Shown piece after piece: positions 11,703 to 25,575 of a stretch of 64,000 nucleotides of DNA. The stretch is from NCBI GenBank assembly GCA_902806595.1, contig CADCXC010000044.1, forward strand, positions 62,001-126,000. Direction: 5' to 3'. Made by a program: the position numbers and the translations under genes. How positions within the stretch are numbered: position 1 is the stretch's first letter; the number at the start of each line of letters is the position of its first letter. This stretch comes from Pyrenopolyporus hunteri (taxonomy: Eukaryota > Ascomycota > Sordariomycetes > Xylariales > Hypoxylaceae). The notes under the pieces were generated by a model. It ran no database searches, was not told the origin of the DNA, and was given only the letters and a program-made list of their open reading frames with translations.

Positions 11703-11973
11703 TATAATTATGTAATTTTATATTAAAAAATTTACCGTAACGATAATAACGGTAAATATGTTTTTATTAAATACCTCGTTGCTTTAAATAATAAAAATTT
11801 AAAATATACACTTTAAAACGATATATAAATATCGATTAATATAAAATTAATTAATTATATTTTTATATAAATAAATATAATAAATATAATATTTTTTTTG
11901 TAATTTTTATATTAAACGATCGTATAATATTTTTCCTTTAATTTATTAATTAATAACTTTTTATTATTTAATA
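11703..11973 (+). repeat. 5' LTR of the decayed copia element
   Basis: 271 bp, aligned without gaps to 17803-18073 at a constant offset of 6100 bp. Differences between the two LTRs in the stretches compared are transitions of C/T or G/A type, which is what RIP of two once-identical LTRs produces. Ends are TA…TA (TG…CA before deamination). The preceding pentamer gaaat (11698-11702) matches aaaat (18074-18078) after the 3' LTR at four of five positions. Confidence 0.85.
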
Positions 11974-14900
11974 TTAATTAATGTTTAATTAATAAATTAA
12001 ATATAAATAATAAAATCTTTATTAAAAAAAAATTTACAAATTTAAAAAAACTTAAAATACGAAAAAACCGCTTATTTTATTATAATTTAATCTAAAGAAA
12101 TATTAAAGTTCGATCGAACGAATAAATTTTAATAAAAAAAAACGATTAATTATTAAATTACCTTTAAAAATTCGAAGCGTTTTACGTTAACAACTTTTAA
12201 AAACGTAAAATTAACCGTATTATTTTAAAAATTTCGAAATATAATATATTACACGTAATATATTAAGTAATATTCGTATACGATATATAAAAAAACGTTA
12301 ATAAATTCGCATTTATTACGTACGAAAAACTTTATTATTATATTTAACTAATCATTCGAGACGTTTTACGTTAATAATAATTAATCGAATATAAAAACGA
12401 TTATTTTAACTTTTATAAATTTTTATTTTCGATTAATTAAACTCGAAATATATATATATTAACGATTTAATTATTTGTAAAAAAACCTTTAAATCGACTT
12501 ACCCATTATTTTTTTTTATTTTATTCTATTTTTTTTATATTAATTACCGTTACTAAATAACTATAACTAAAAATTTTCTTTCTATATAAATAAAAAAAAA
12601 TTTTTTTTACTTTCGACGAAATATTATAATATTAAACTTATTAATTAATTAAAACTTACTTATATAATATTAAAAATAGGTAAAACTTAAAAAAATTTCG
12701 TTAATTCGAACTATATAAATCTAAATTTTAAAAAATTTAACCTCGATAAAATAAAACTAAAAACTTTAAACATTTATTTCGCGGAGTATTTTTAAATATA
12801 TAATAATAACTTTTTTAACGTTCGATTATAATAATAATTTAAAAAAAACTTCGGTAATTAAAACGAAAAATAATTTTAATATATAATTAAATAATTATAT
12901 ATTAAAAAAATCGATTATTTATAAAAATATAACGTATACATTAAAAACATTTACATCTACGTTAAAAAACTAATAAAAATAATTAAAGCTATTAAATTCC
13001 CATTATTTTTAAAAGATATCGTTAAAAAAATAATTAAAAAATAATTTAATAAATTTATTAATAAAAATAACTTTATTTTCTTACGAAAATTTTAATAAAA
13101 ATATACTTTTTTAACCGATTAAAAACCCTTAAATTAATCGTAATTAAAATAATTAATAACCTTTAAAATTATCGTAATAACGCTTATAATATTTAACGAT
13201 ATAAAAAATATTATAATATAATTATCGAAATAATTTTAAAACTTTATAATATAATAATCGATTTAATAATAACTCGATTAATAATAATTTATTATCTTTA
13301 TTATCTTTTAATAATAAATCGATTAATAATATTATATTATTTTTTAATAATAACTAATATAATAATTAATATTATAATAATTATAATATTAATTCGATTA
13401 ATAACGTTATATTTTTCTATAATAACAACGAAACTTATAACCGTTATATTATTTATAATTAATTTAATAAATATATTAATATTTAATAAACCTTAATTCG
13501 TTACGTACCTTTATCGACTTCGTTAAAATATATAATAACAACGATTATAAATTTAAAAATAATAAATATAATATTATAAACGAAAAAATTAAAATTTTTA
13601 AAAATTTATATTATAAAATTAAAGTTAAAAAATATATATACGTTAATACGTATTTAACGATATTAAAAAAACGAATATAATAATATTATTACGATTAATT
13701 AATCGATATAAACTATATTTTTTAAAATATAATTAAACGTACGAAAACGTATTTTTATTTATTAAAAAATTAATAAATATATATAATTAAATAACGTTAA
13801 ATAATAATATTTTTAATTATAAAAAAAAACCTTAATAAAAATTTATTTATTTAAGTAAAATTATTAATCGAAAAAATTTAACGTATTTAAAAAAAATTAA
13901 CCATTAATTATATAATCGATTATAACTTTAAAAAAAATATCGTAATTATTATATAAAAATATTTTATTTTTTACGTTATAATCTTTCGATAATTAAATAT
14001 ATTCGATGGTATTTATTTAAATTTTTAAATTATTATCGATATAATATATCGTATTAAATTATATAATATAAATTATAATTAAAAAATATCGATTTAATAT
14101 TAAATTAATCGAATTTATCGTAATAATAAAAGTTAATTTCGATTACGTAACGAAGTTTTATAACGTATTAAAAAATTATAACGTTAAAAAAAATATTTTA
14201 TATATAATAAAACGAAATGTTAATTTATAAAACACTTTATTTTAAAACGACGAAATAAACGTATAAATTAATAACGTTACGTATAAAAATAAAATTTCGA
14301 TTTTAAAAATATTAACGAAAATTATAACTAATTTTTATTCGATTACGAAAAAATCGATATACGAAAAAATAACGATAACGACGATAAATAAAATTACGAT
14401 ATTTAATATACTTAAAAAAATAATAAAAACGATAAAAAACTATTAATCGTTATTTTAAATTATTACCTTACCACTTATAACGAAATTAACGGTTAAAACG
14501 TAATAAATATATTCGTAAATTAAATAACATTTTACGTAATAATCGTAACTAACGTTTTTAACTTTATAATTTATAATATTTTACATAATACTACGTTTTA
14601 CTTTAATAATCGATACGTTAATATATTTTAAAATATTATATCGAATATAAAAATAATCGAAATTTTATTTAATAATAAACTTTAATTTAAAATTTTATAA
14701 CGATTACATTTATATATATTTTTAAATATCGAAATAATAAAACGTTATATTATTCGATTTAACGATAATATAAAATAACGAAATTTAAATACTATTTACG
14801 TATTTATACCGTTTAAATCTATTACGTTTTAAATTATATTATTAAATACACCGTTTTTATTATATTTTAAAAATATAAACCGTTTTAATATATATCTTAA

Positions 14901-15171
14901 CAATATTAAAAACGTATTTATACATAAAAATAAAAAATACCTTATCGTTTATAAATAAAAATACTTATAATTTTTATTTAACGATCGTAATTTTATAATT
15001 ATTTATTATTATTTTATAAAAATCGAATTTCGTTAAATTTATCGATAATTTAACTACTTTATAATAAATAAATTATATCGTTTATTTATTAAAATAAATT
15101 ATAATAACTTCGATAAAATTTTAATCGATAAAATTAATAAATATTATTATTAATATTAAATATATAATAAT

Positions 15172-17690
15172 CGATCGAAACGATTTAAATTTATTATTAA
15201 AAATAACGTCGACTTTAATTATAATATACTCGTTAACGTAATATATATTAATACGAAATTAATATTTTATATTATTAATTAAATTACGATATATTAAATT
15301 ACGAAATTTTTAAAAAATATAATAATAAAATATATTTAAAATATATTATAAATAATATAAATTAATATTTATTTAAATCTATTCGATAATATTATTTACG
15401 ATATCGAAAAAAACTTTATTATTAATAAATTTATAATTAATATTAAAATTTTATAATTTAATAAATAAATTAAAACGATATTATAAATTATTATAATAAA
15501 TTTTTAAAGTTATATTTAAAAACTTATTTAATGTAAAACTTAAATACGTATTATAAATAACTATAAAAACCATTAATAACACCGTAAAATTTAACGAATT
15601 AATATTTACGTTATTAATATTTAACGTATATCTACGATTAATCGATAATTTATTTATAACATTATTTTTAAAAATTAAAAAAACGATAATTAAAAAAGTT
15701 ATAATTAAAGTAAATAAAATTAAAACGAAACGATAAATAACCGATGTTTTTAATATAAAAAATAATTCGAATATATTCGATACGTTAAATTTATTATTAT
15801 AATTAAAAGTATATATTTATCGCGAAAAAAACGATTAAAAAAACTTATATACGTTAATTGTTAAAAATAATAAAACGTATATCGTTAAAATAAATAATAA
15901 ACCCGTTAATTTTCGTATAATAATCGTTAAATTATATAATCGTAATACGATAATTAACGTATTAAAACTTATTTTAATTATAAAATTCGATTTTAATTTC
16001 GATTAATAAAAAAACGACGACGATAAAATATACGTACCATCGAAAAATCCATTTAAAACTTAAAAATAAAAACGTAAAAAACCGTTCGATAATAAAAATA
16101 AACTAAAAGTTATTATTATTTATATAATTACGAAAAAACGCGAAAATTAATTCTTAACCGTTTAATTACGTAAAAAAAAAAATATTATAACTTTTAAAAA
16201 ACCTTTTAAAAAATTAAATACGAAAAAAATTAAAGGATTTATCGATAAAAGCGTATTTTCGTTTAAAAAATACGATTTCGTTAAATTTTACGATATTTAA
16301 TTATTTAACTTTTATATCGTTCGAAAAATTAAAAAAAAAAACACCCTATACCTTTTCGAAAAATTTAAATTTATTATTTAAAATTATAACGACGAAAGTA
16401 AAAAAATAATATTAATATAATTATCGATTATATAACGATTAAATTAACGAATAATTATAACATTAACATTTATTTTTATAAAAAAAAAAATAAAAATTTA
16501 ATTACGCGATATTATATAAATTTATATATAATTAAAATTAAAGTTAAATCGTATCGTTTTAATTCGATTACTTTTTACTTTTATATTTAAATACTTTTTT
16601 AATACGATTATAATAATCGTAAAACTTTTATATAATATAATAAAAATTAATATACATTAATAAATTATATATTTTAAATATTATAAAAAAAAACTTTAAA
16701 TAATTATATTTATATATAATTTATATTTATTAATATTAAAACCGATCGATCGTTTCGAATTAATAAATATATAAATTAACGATACCTTCGAATTATTCGA
16801 TAAAATATTCGATTAAATAAAAAATTAAAAATAAAAAAAAATAAAACTTTTAATTAAACTAAAAAAATATTTAACTATAAATCACTCGATTATTTTTAAC
16901 GAATATATTATTACTATAAAAATTAACGAAATAATTTATTTACGTTAAAAAAATTAAAAAAAGAAAATTACTTTTATTAAATTCGATGTTAATAATATAA
17001 TATATTAATACGTATAATAACGTGCCCGTAAAACGTATATCGCATCGATTTATTAATTTAAAACTACGTATAATATATTCGAAATAATTTAATATCGTAA
17101 ATTTAAAATTATCGAAATTACGAAATTTAATAAACGATTTAATTAATAAAAAGTAAATATTAATCGAAAATTACGATTTATACTTTTAAATTTAAAAATT
17201 ATTAAATTATTCGTTTTCGTCGATAAATTATTTATAAATAATAAAAATTTAAATTTTTAAATCGAATATACTATATTTATCGTAAATAAAATACTTTCGA
17301 AATTATTTTTTAATATTAAAAATAATATCATTTATTAAAATTCGATTAAATTAAAACGCGTTACACGAAACGTTTTAATAAGCGAAATTTACGTTATGAT
17401 ATATAACGTAAATATAATAATAATTTTTAAAACGATAATTTCGTTAATTAATAAAAAATTAAATCATTTAAATTTTTTTATTATTATTTATATTAATTTT
17501 TATTTATTTTACGAATATTTAATTAAATTAAATATTACGAAAAAAAAAAAACTTATAATCGATATTATATTATTTCGATAATCGTATAAAAAATAAAAAA
17601 TAACGAAAATTAAATAAATTTATAAAAAAAATAACTTTATCGATATTATAACGAAAAATAATGTTAATAAAACGTTAAAAACGTTTATTA
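15172..17690 (+). pseudogene. copia pol relic: integrase, reverse transcriptase, RNase H
   Basis: Non-functional coding relic with numerous stop codons. The domain order integrase before reverse transcriptase separates copia from gypsy elements. The one stretch still open for 61 codons, 17396-17581, is the middle of RNase H (MIYNVNIIIIFKTIISLIN…). It is the only uninterrupted frame of that length in the AT-rich block, and it is a chance survival, not a gene. Catalytic acidic residues are lost where G-to-A changes turned Asp codons to Asn, for example in the integrase segment FYIIN near 15270. Confidence 0.85.
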
Positions 17691-17802
17691 ATATAAATGA
17701 TATTACGATAAAATTATAAAAATAAGTAAAAAAATAAAAAAAAAGAAATTTATTATTATTAATAATTAAAAAAAAAAAAATACGAAAAAAAAAAATTATT
17801 AG

Positions 17803-18073
17803 TATAATTATATAATTTTATATTAAAAAATCCACCGTAACGGTAATAACGATAAATATGCCCTTATTAAATACCTCGTCGCCCTAAATAATAAAAACTT
17901 AAAACATATATTTTAAAACGATATATAAATATCGATTAATATAAAATTAATTAATTACACTTTTATATAAATAAATATAATAAATATAATACTTTTTTCG
18001 TAACCTTTATACTAAACGATTATATAATATTTTTCCTTCGATTTATTAATTAATAACCCTTTATTATTTAATA
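17803..18073 (+). repeat. 3' LTR of the decayed copia element
   Basis: 271-bp partner of the 5' LTR. It keeps more C and G than the 5' copy (for example ccaccgtaacgg and cgtcgccctaaat against tttaccgtaacga and cgttgctttaaat), so the two LTRs were not mutated to the same extent. Confidence 0.85.
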
Positions 18074-20802
18074 AAAATTTTTAACCGTAATATATATTTT
18101 TTTTTTTTTAAACTTTAAATATATTTTTAAAAAAAAAAATTAAAAAATAAAAATAAAAATAAAAATAAATATATTTATTATTACGATAAATATAATTTTA
18201 AAATAATAATTTTAAATTTTTTTAATATATATATATATATAATTCGAATTTAATATTTATATTTTAATAATATATATAACGATTATATATAATTCGACGT
18301 TTTAAATATTATTTATTATTAATAATTTTTTTTATAAAATTTAAATTTAAATAAATATTTAAATTTATTCGTTAATTTTTTTAATATTATAATTTAATGG
18401 TATAATATTACATAAATAAATTTTTATTTTTATAATTAATTAATTTATAATTATTATTTTATTAATTAAATTTATTTTTTTTAAAATTATATTTTTTTAT
18501 TTAATAATTAAACGTTATATATTATAATTATTTAAATAAACGTTTCGTATAATTTTAATATTTTAAATAATAACGTAATTATAATAATAAATATTTTTTT
18601 TATATTAATTAAATTTTTAAAAATAATTAAAAATAATAAAATAATTTAAATTTTTATAATTTAAATTATAAAAATTATAAATCGATTATATTTAAAAAAT
18701 TTCGATTATTATTATAAATTTATAAAAATTAATTTTATAAATATAAACGATTAAAATCGAACTTACTTTTTTTTAAATATTTTATAAAAATTCGAAAGGT
18801 TTAACATCGAATAAATAATTAAACGAAAAATATTTAAACGTTTATATAAAAACGCGGATATTTTAATAAAAGTTAAATTTAAATTTATATTAATATTTAT
18901 TATAATATTAATTTTTTTTACGAAAATATTTAAGTAACTTTTATTAATAATTATATTCGATAACTATTTATTTATATATTTAAATTATAAAAAAAACGGC
19001 ATTAATAAAATTTTATAAATAAAAAAAATAACCGTTTTTTATTATAAAAATAATTAAATATATTTCGAAAAATTTAAATTAATTTTAATATTTATTTTAA
19101 AAAAAATAAATAAAAAATATTTTATTTTATATCGAAATAAATTTTTTTATTAAATTTATTTTAATAAAAAATATTCGAATTTTAAATTTGATATTATTTT
19201 TTACGTTAAATAATATTATATTAACGATTATATTTTTTATCGTAAATTATTTAAAATAGAAATGTTCGATTTTATTAAAACGGATATACGAGTAAATATT
19301 AATTAAATTATTATTATAAAAATTATTTCGATTAAATATTATCGTTTTAAAATAATATCGATAATAATATGTAATAAAATCGATATTATTTAATAATTCG
19401 TATATTTTAATTTTATAATAATTAAAGAAATATAATTGGAAAATTTCGAGTTAATAAACTTCGTAAATATTTATATAATTATATCGTTAATTTCGCATTC
19501 CTTCGAAAATTTCTTTTTTTATTAACGTATATAATTTTCGATTTCGAATTTTTTATTTCGAAAATAAATACGTTTATATATTTTTTACGATACGTTATAA
19601 AAGTTAAATTATATATATTTTTAAAATATTATATATCGAAATATTTCGTTAAATAATTTTTTTATAACGTACGATTTTATATTACATTAATTTAAAAAGA
19701 TAGTTAATAATTTCGAATTTATTACTATAAATTTTATAAATAATTCGAAATAATTTAATTTTAAATATATCGTCGTTTTCGAATATTAAATAAATAAAAG
19801 TATATATAATTAATTTTTTAATATATATATTTTAAATTATTATTATTTAATTACATTAATAAAATTATTAAATTTAAAATTTATCGATAAAATATATTAT
19901 AATATATTAATGGAATTATTAAATAATTAATTATATAATATTATAAAATCGATTAAATATATTTATATTAAAAATATAATATTTTTTTTCTTTTATAAAA
20001 AATTTATTTCGACGATGACTTTAAAATATTTAATTTAATTGTTTTTAAATATAATACCCCTTTTCGAAAATTAATAAAAAAAAAAATAATATAATTCGAA
20101 AACTTATAATTTTATATAAACGTAATTAATAATAAAATTATTTTTTTACGTTTTAACGTTAATATAATAAAATTAAATTAATACGTAATATTATAATAAA
20201 AATAAAATTTTTTTTATTTAAATATATATAAAATCGATTAAATTTTTTTTATAAAAAATTAAATAAATTAAAAAAATAATAAATTAAACTTTATTATTTT
20301 TTTTTTATTTATTTATACACTTATTTATAAAATTTACATTTTATAATATTTTATATTATAAAATATATATAATATATATATAAAAGGTAAAAAAATATTA
20401 ATTATAAATAATTTTTATATAATTATTACTCGTAATATTATTTCGTAATATTTTTAATATAAATATATTATTTTATTTAAATTTATAAGTTAAAAATTTA
20501 AACGTTAAAAATAAAAAATAATACATTAAATTATAATTTTAAAAATTTTATAAATATTAAAATAAAATAACGAAATTATTTTATATTACGTTATTAATTA
20601 TTTTTATAATATTATTGTTAAACGATTACATAATATAATAACATTTAAAAATAAATTTTAATAATTTATTTTTTAACATTTATATATTTATTTATTAAAA
20701 ATAAATAAAAGCGATTATTTTTACGAAAATAATAATTAAAAATCCCATATATTTATTATAAATTATATATAATAATAATTTAATTATTTAATTTTTATTA
20801 AT

Positions 20803-21479
20803 ATATTAAATTTATGATACGTTATTTATTAAATTTATAATACTTTATTAATTAAATTATAATTTTTATTTACTTATTAAAATTATAAAAATCTATTTAT
20901 TAAATTATAATATTTTATTTATTAAATTTTAATACACCATTTATTAAATTTATAATACTTTATTAATTAAATTATAATTTTTATTTATTAAAATTATAAA
21001 AACTCGTTTATTAAATTATAATATTTCATCTATTAAATTTTAATATATTATTTATTAAACTTATAAAAAATTACTTATTAAATTTATATATAATATTTAT
21101 AATATTTATTAAATTTATAAAAAATTATTTATTAAATCGATAAAATATTATTTATTAAATTTATAATATAACATTTATCGAATTTATAAAAAATTATTTA
21201 TTAAATTTATAATACATTATTCCTTTAATTTATAAAATATTATTTATTAAACTTATAAAAAATTATCCGTTAAATCTATAATACGCCATTTATTAATTTT
21301 ATAAAACATTATCTATTAAATCTATAATACGCCATTCGTTAAATTTATAATACGTTATCCATTAACCCTATAATACGTTATTTATTAACCTTATAATACG
21401 CTATTTACCAACTCTACGATACGCTATCTATTAATTTTATAATACACCATCCATTAACTTTATAATACGTTATCCACCG
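20803..21479. repeat. 23-bp minisatellite, about 29 units
   Basis: Tandem units of 21-23 bp of the form ccattaactttataatacgt with variants. Units in the last third (for example ttaccaactctacgatacg and ccattaaccctataatacg, each within a 23-bp period) keep many C residues. Units in the first two thirds are reduced to A/T (ttattaaatttataatacttt). The gradient runs toward the right end of the array. Confidence 0.75.
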
Positions 21480-21540
21480 AATTTTAATTTCTTTTAATAA
21501 TATTTAAAATCGTTACCGAAAAAAACTTATAAAATTCGAC

Positions 21541-21720
21541 ATATAAAACCGTTATAATATTATATAATAATTTAATTTTATTAAAAAATTAATAATAAAA
21601 TTCGAAATATAATTTCACTTCGACTTTTTGAATCGTATTTTAATTTTTTTTTTTTTTTTTATATTATTAACGTAATAATATTTTAATTTTTAAAATTCGA
21701 TTCGTATTAAATTTATAATT
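21541..21720. repeat. Diverged copy of the ~190-bp dispersed repeat
   Basis: Same plan as the 9350 copy (CGTTATAATATTATATAAT…, an 18-base T-run at about 21642-21660, then a TTTTTAA-rich tail ending ATTCGATTCGTATTAAA). It has more substitutions than the other copies. Confidence 0.5.
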
Positions 21721-22603
21721 TAAATTAATTTAAAAATAACTATATATAAAATCGATATAATAATAATCGTAAATAAAAAATTAATATAATAATAATCGTC
21801 GATAAAAAATTAAAAAATAAATTTTAAACTTTATAAATAATTTTTTTAAACATTATTATAACTTTTTATTATATAAAACGTTTAATATATACGATATTTT
21901 TATTTTCAACTTTTATATTTTTATATATAATTTTATATAAATCGATATTTATACGTTATTTATTATAAATTAAAAATTAATTTATATTATTTATTACATA
22001 TAAAATTAATATTTTCGAAATTTATAACTATATTTAATTATAATTAAATTTTTATTATAAATTATTACCTTAAAATTAAAATAAAAATAAATATTATTAA
22101 TTAATTATATCGAAAAGAAATTTAATTAAATATTAATTTTTTAATAATATAATTATAAAATATTTACGCCATTTATAATAAAATACATTAAAGCTTATTT
22201 TTTAAAATTTCTTTTAAAACATTCCATTTTTTTAACTATATTTTACCTTTAATTATTTAAATATCGTTTTTTTTTTATTATTTACTTTTATTTTATTTTT
22301 AATTTTTAATTTTTATTTTAATTAATATAAATTTCGTTATATAATTAAATTCTTAATTTAATTTTATTATTATAATTAAATATATAATTAAAATTATTTA
22401 TAAATTACTTAAAATAATAAACGTTTTAACTTTTAATTAAAAATAAAAAATATTTAACATTTTATAATAAATTTAAAATAAAATAATTTTTTTATTTTAA
22501 AATTTACGTTAACATATTTAAAATTAATATTATTAATATTAATATACGATTAAATAATATTAAAACTTATTTTATTAATTTAAAAAATTATATAAATAAA
22601 TTT

Positions 22604-22715
22604 AAAATTCGATTCGATAATTTTAAAATTCGATTTGATAAATTTAAAATTCGATTCGATACGTTCGAAATTTAATTTAACGTATTTAAAATCTGATTTA
22701 ATAAATTCGAAACTT
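22604..22715. repeat. ~21-bp tandem repeat
   Basis: Five to six units of about 21 bp of the form aaaattcgattcgataattt with substitutions. It is immediately followed by a long pyrimidine array. Confidence 0.55.
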
Positions 22716-22767
22716 AAATTAACGTTCGATTCGATTTTTTAAAAATTCGTTTAAAAACTTCGTAAAT

Positions 22768-22990
22768 TATTTTTTTTTATTTTTCCTTATTTTTTTTTAT
22801 TTTTCCCTACTTTTCCCTACTTTTTTTTACTTTTCCCTATTTTTTCCTATTTTTCCTTACTTTTTTTTACCTTTCCCTACTTTTTTTTATTTTTCTTTAC
22901 TTTTTTTTATTTTTCCTTACTTTTTTTTACTTTTCTTTATTTTTCCTTACTTTTTTTTACTTCTTCCTATTTTATTTTACTTTTTTCTTT
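22768..22990. repeat. Pyrimidine-only tandem array (TTTTCCCTAC-type decamers)
   Basis: About 220 bp in which one strand is nearly all T and C, punctuated by TA every 10-11 bases: ttttccctac, ttttttttac, ttttccttac and similar. C is retained as CC/CCC here, unlike the surrounding DNA. The purine/pyrimidine asymmetry is strong enough to suggest triplex or slippage-prone DNA. Confidence 0.7.
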
Positions 22991-24455
22991 TATTTTTATA
23001 TTATATTAAATTTTTTAAAAACTTTAATATTAATTTAATTTAATAATAATAACATTAACTTTTTAATAAAATTTTTTAATAATTATATAATTATTAAAAA
23101 TAATAAATTTAAATTACTTCGATTTATTTAAATTAATTAAATTATCGCTAATTTTAAAAATAAATTTTTAAATAATATTAAAAAAATAATTAATAAAAAA
23201 ACCATTAATTAAAATTAAATATATAATATATTTATTTTTTTTTTAAATTTCGATTATAACGATATATTAAAAAGTTTAAATTTAAATATTTTTAAAATTA
23301 TAACGATACGATAAAAATAAATTTTACATATAATAAAAATAATTAATATACGTTTATAAAAATAATAATTACTTATAAAAAATACGATTATATATATAAA
23401 TAAAAAATATAATATTTATAAAATTAATAAAAATAAATATAAATAAAATAAAATTATAATAAAATTTATTTAAATTATTTTTAAAAGATAAATTATATTT
23501 AATTAATAAATTAATATATTAAATTAATATTATTAACTTAAATTTAAATTAAACTTTTACTTTAATATTTAAATTTTAAATATTTATAAATATTATAAAT
23601 CGTAAAATTTAATATAAATATAAACGCGATATTATATTATTATACATTTATTTAACTTTATTAAATTACCGATAATAATATACGAAACGATTTCGTTACT
23701 TATTTTTTTTATATAAAACTATAATTAAAAAAAATTATACCTTAATTTTTTTTTTTTTAATAATATCGATATAATTTATTCTTAATTTTTAAATTTTTAT
23801 CCGTATTAAATAAAATAATAAAATTATTTTTAAATTTATTATCGATTAATTAATTTTATAAAATAAATATATAATATTATAACATTTATTTTATTAATAA
23901 ATATATATAATTTATAATTTTATAATTTAATTTTTTATTACGTAAAATAATAAAATTAATTAATAAAATTATATTTATTATTATTATTATTATAATAAAT
24001 ATTAAAGTATAATATTAATATTAATATATATCGAATAATTTTAAAATTTTATATAAATTTAAATATATACGTATTAATTATTAAAAAAAATTTTAATATA
24101 TTTAAAATCGATTATTTTATATATTATCGTTAAATTTTTAATTTTATTATATAATAATAATAATTATAATTTATTATTACCTTATATAATTAAATTACGA
24201 TTAAAATTATAATTTCGTTTATTTTTTAAATATTAACTTTTTATAATATTTAATTTCATATAATTTTAACCGTTAATAAATATTATACTTATAAATTTTA
24301 AAATAATTTTTATTAAATAAATTAATCGATTTAATTAACGTATTATTAACCTTTCGTTTTTTAATAATTATATTATATTACGAGGAATAATTAATTATAA
24401 ATAACTTACGAAAAAATTTTATAATAATTTCGTAATAATCGTTATTAACGATATT

Positions 24456-24548
24456 AAAATAATTATTATCGATAATTTTAAAATGATTATTAATAATTAA
24501 TTTAAAATCGTCGATAATAAATTTAAAATAATTATTATTAATCGATTT
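24456..24548. repeat. 24-bp tandem repeat
   Basis: Four units (24, 24, 21 and 24 bp) beginning aaaataattattatcg, aaaatgattattaat, aaaatcgtcgataat and aaaataattattatt. It could be the relic of a coding repeat, since all units are multiples of three. Confidence 0.5.
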
Positions 24549-25287
24549 AGAAATAACTTCGATATATAAAAAAACCGTCTTCGATTATTTTAAATCGATT
24601 TAACGTTTTTACGTATTTAACGTTTTAACATTTTATATAAACGTATTATATCGTTTATTAAATAAAATAATTTTTATAATCGATATAATTAAATTTTACT
24701 TCTTAATTAACGTTAATTTAATATAACCTTAATTATTATAAAAAGTAATTAATTTTTTAATATTAATTATTATCGATTAAATGTTATTAAATTATAATAA
24801 ATTACTTATAATAATTTTAAATTAATTTTTCGTTTATATTATTAATTTTTTTAATCGTATTTTTTTTTTATTAATTTAAATTTTCGTTTACTTATCTTTT
24901 AACGAAATAATTATTTAATAAAAAAAATAACTCGTCGAAAATAAAATTTTTTTTTTTTATAAAATTAATAAAATTAAATATTCGATAAATTATTATAAAA
25001 GTAATAAACGAAATATTTTTCGATATTAACGTTAATAATAATTTTAATATTAAAAAAAAAAATAAAATAATACGGTTATATTTATTATTATATTTTATTA
25101 TCGAAATAAAATTATATTATAAAATATTTTTTTATTTTATAATAAAAAAATAAAATTATTTAATAAAAATTAATTTTCGATTTTTGTAAAAAAAATTAAT
25201 AACATTTTCGACGAATTAACGATATAATATTTAAATCGAAATAATTTTTTCGACCGTTTTAATTATTTTATCGTAATTTATATTAAC

Positions 25288-25575
25288 CGTAATAAAAAAA
25301 TATAATTATAAAATATATAAATAGAAGATTTTTTTTTAAACGAATCGTTATTTTAATCGTTATTTCGAAAAATAAAATTATTAAATATACGAATAAAAAA
25401 TTCCTCCTTAAATAAATTAACGCTTTAATTATTATTTTATAAAATAAAATTATATAATATACGAAAAAACGGTTTTTTTCGAAATAAATTATCGTTTTAA
25501 TTATTATTTCGAAAAGTAAAATTATAAAACATATAAATAAAAGGTTTTTTTCGAAATAAATTATCGTTTTAATTT
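25288..25575. repeat. 72-bp tandem repeat, four units
   Basis: Units start at 25288, 25360, 25432 and 25504, each exactly 72 bp. The shared core is ataaaattat…gg/attttttttcgaaataaattatcgttttaat. Units two to four align without gaps. The length is a multiple of three, so this may derive from a repeat-bearing gene destroyed by RIP; no protein was recognised. Confidence 0.7.

Larger units (their letters stand above)
11703..18073 (+). mobile_element. Full-length RIP-destroyed Ty1/copia retrotransposon
   Basis: 6371 bp from LTR to LTR. Translating through the mutations recovers pol in copia order. Integrase core is at about 15172-15330 (reads RSKRFKFIIKNNVDFNYN, then NVIYIN) and the integrase C-terminal part at about 15760-15945. 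Reverse transcriptase is at about 16310-16480 (reads IKKKNTLYLFEKF, then NYNDESKK). RNase H is at about 17210-17690 (reads FVFVDKLFINNKNLN, then SIKLKRVTRNVLISE). Many codons for Gln and Trp are now stops and Gly/Asp codons are changed, as RIP predicts. The 15760, 16310 and 17210 segments share one frame, whereas the 15172 segment is in another, so at least one indel lies near 15330-15760. The first 3 kb should hold gag and protease, but I could not read them. An A/G-rich tract just before the 3' LTR is a plausible polypurine tract. Confidence 0.88.

Noticed and set aside
17396..17581. 61-codon open frame inside the AT-rich block as a small gene
   Set aside because: It is the RIP-mutated middle of copia RNase H: it continues in the same frame from FVFVDKLF at 17210 and SIKLKRVTRNVL at 17342 and lies just before the 3' LTR.
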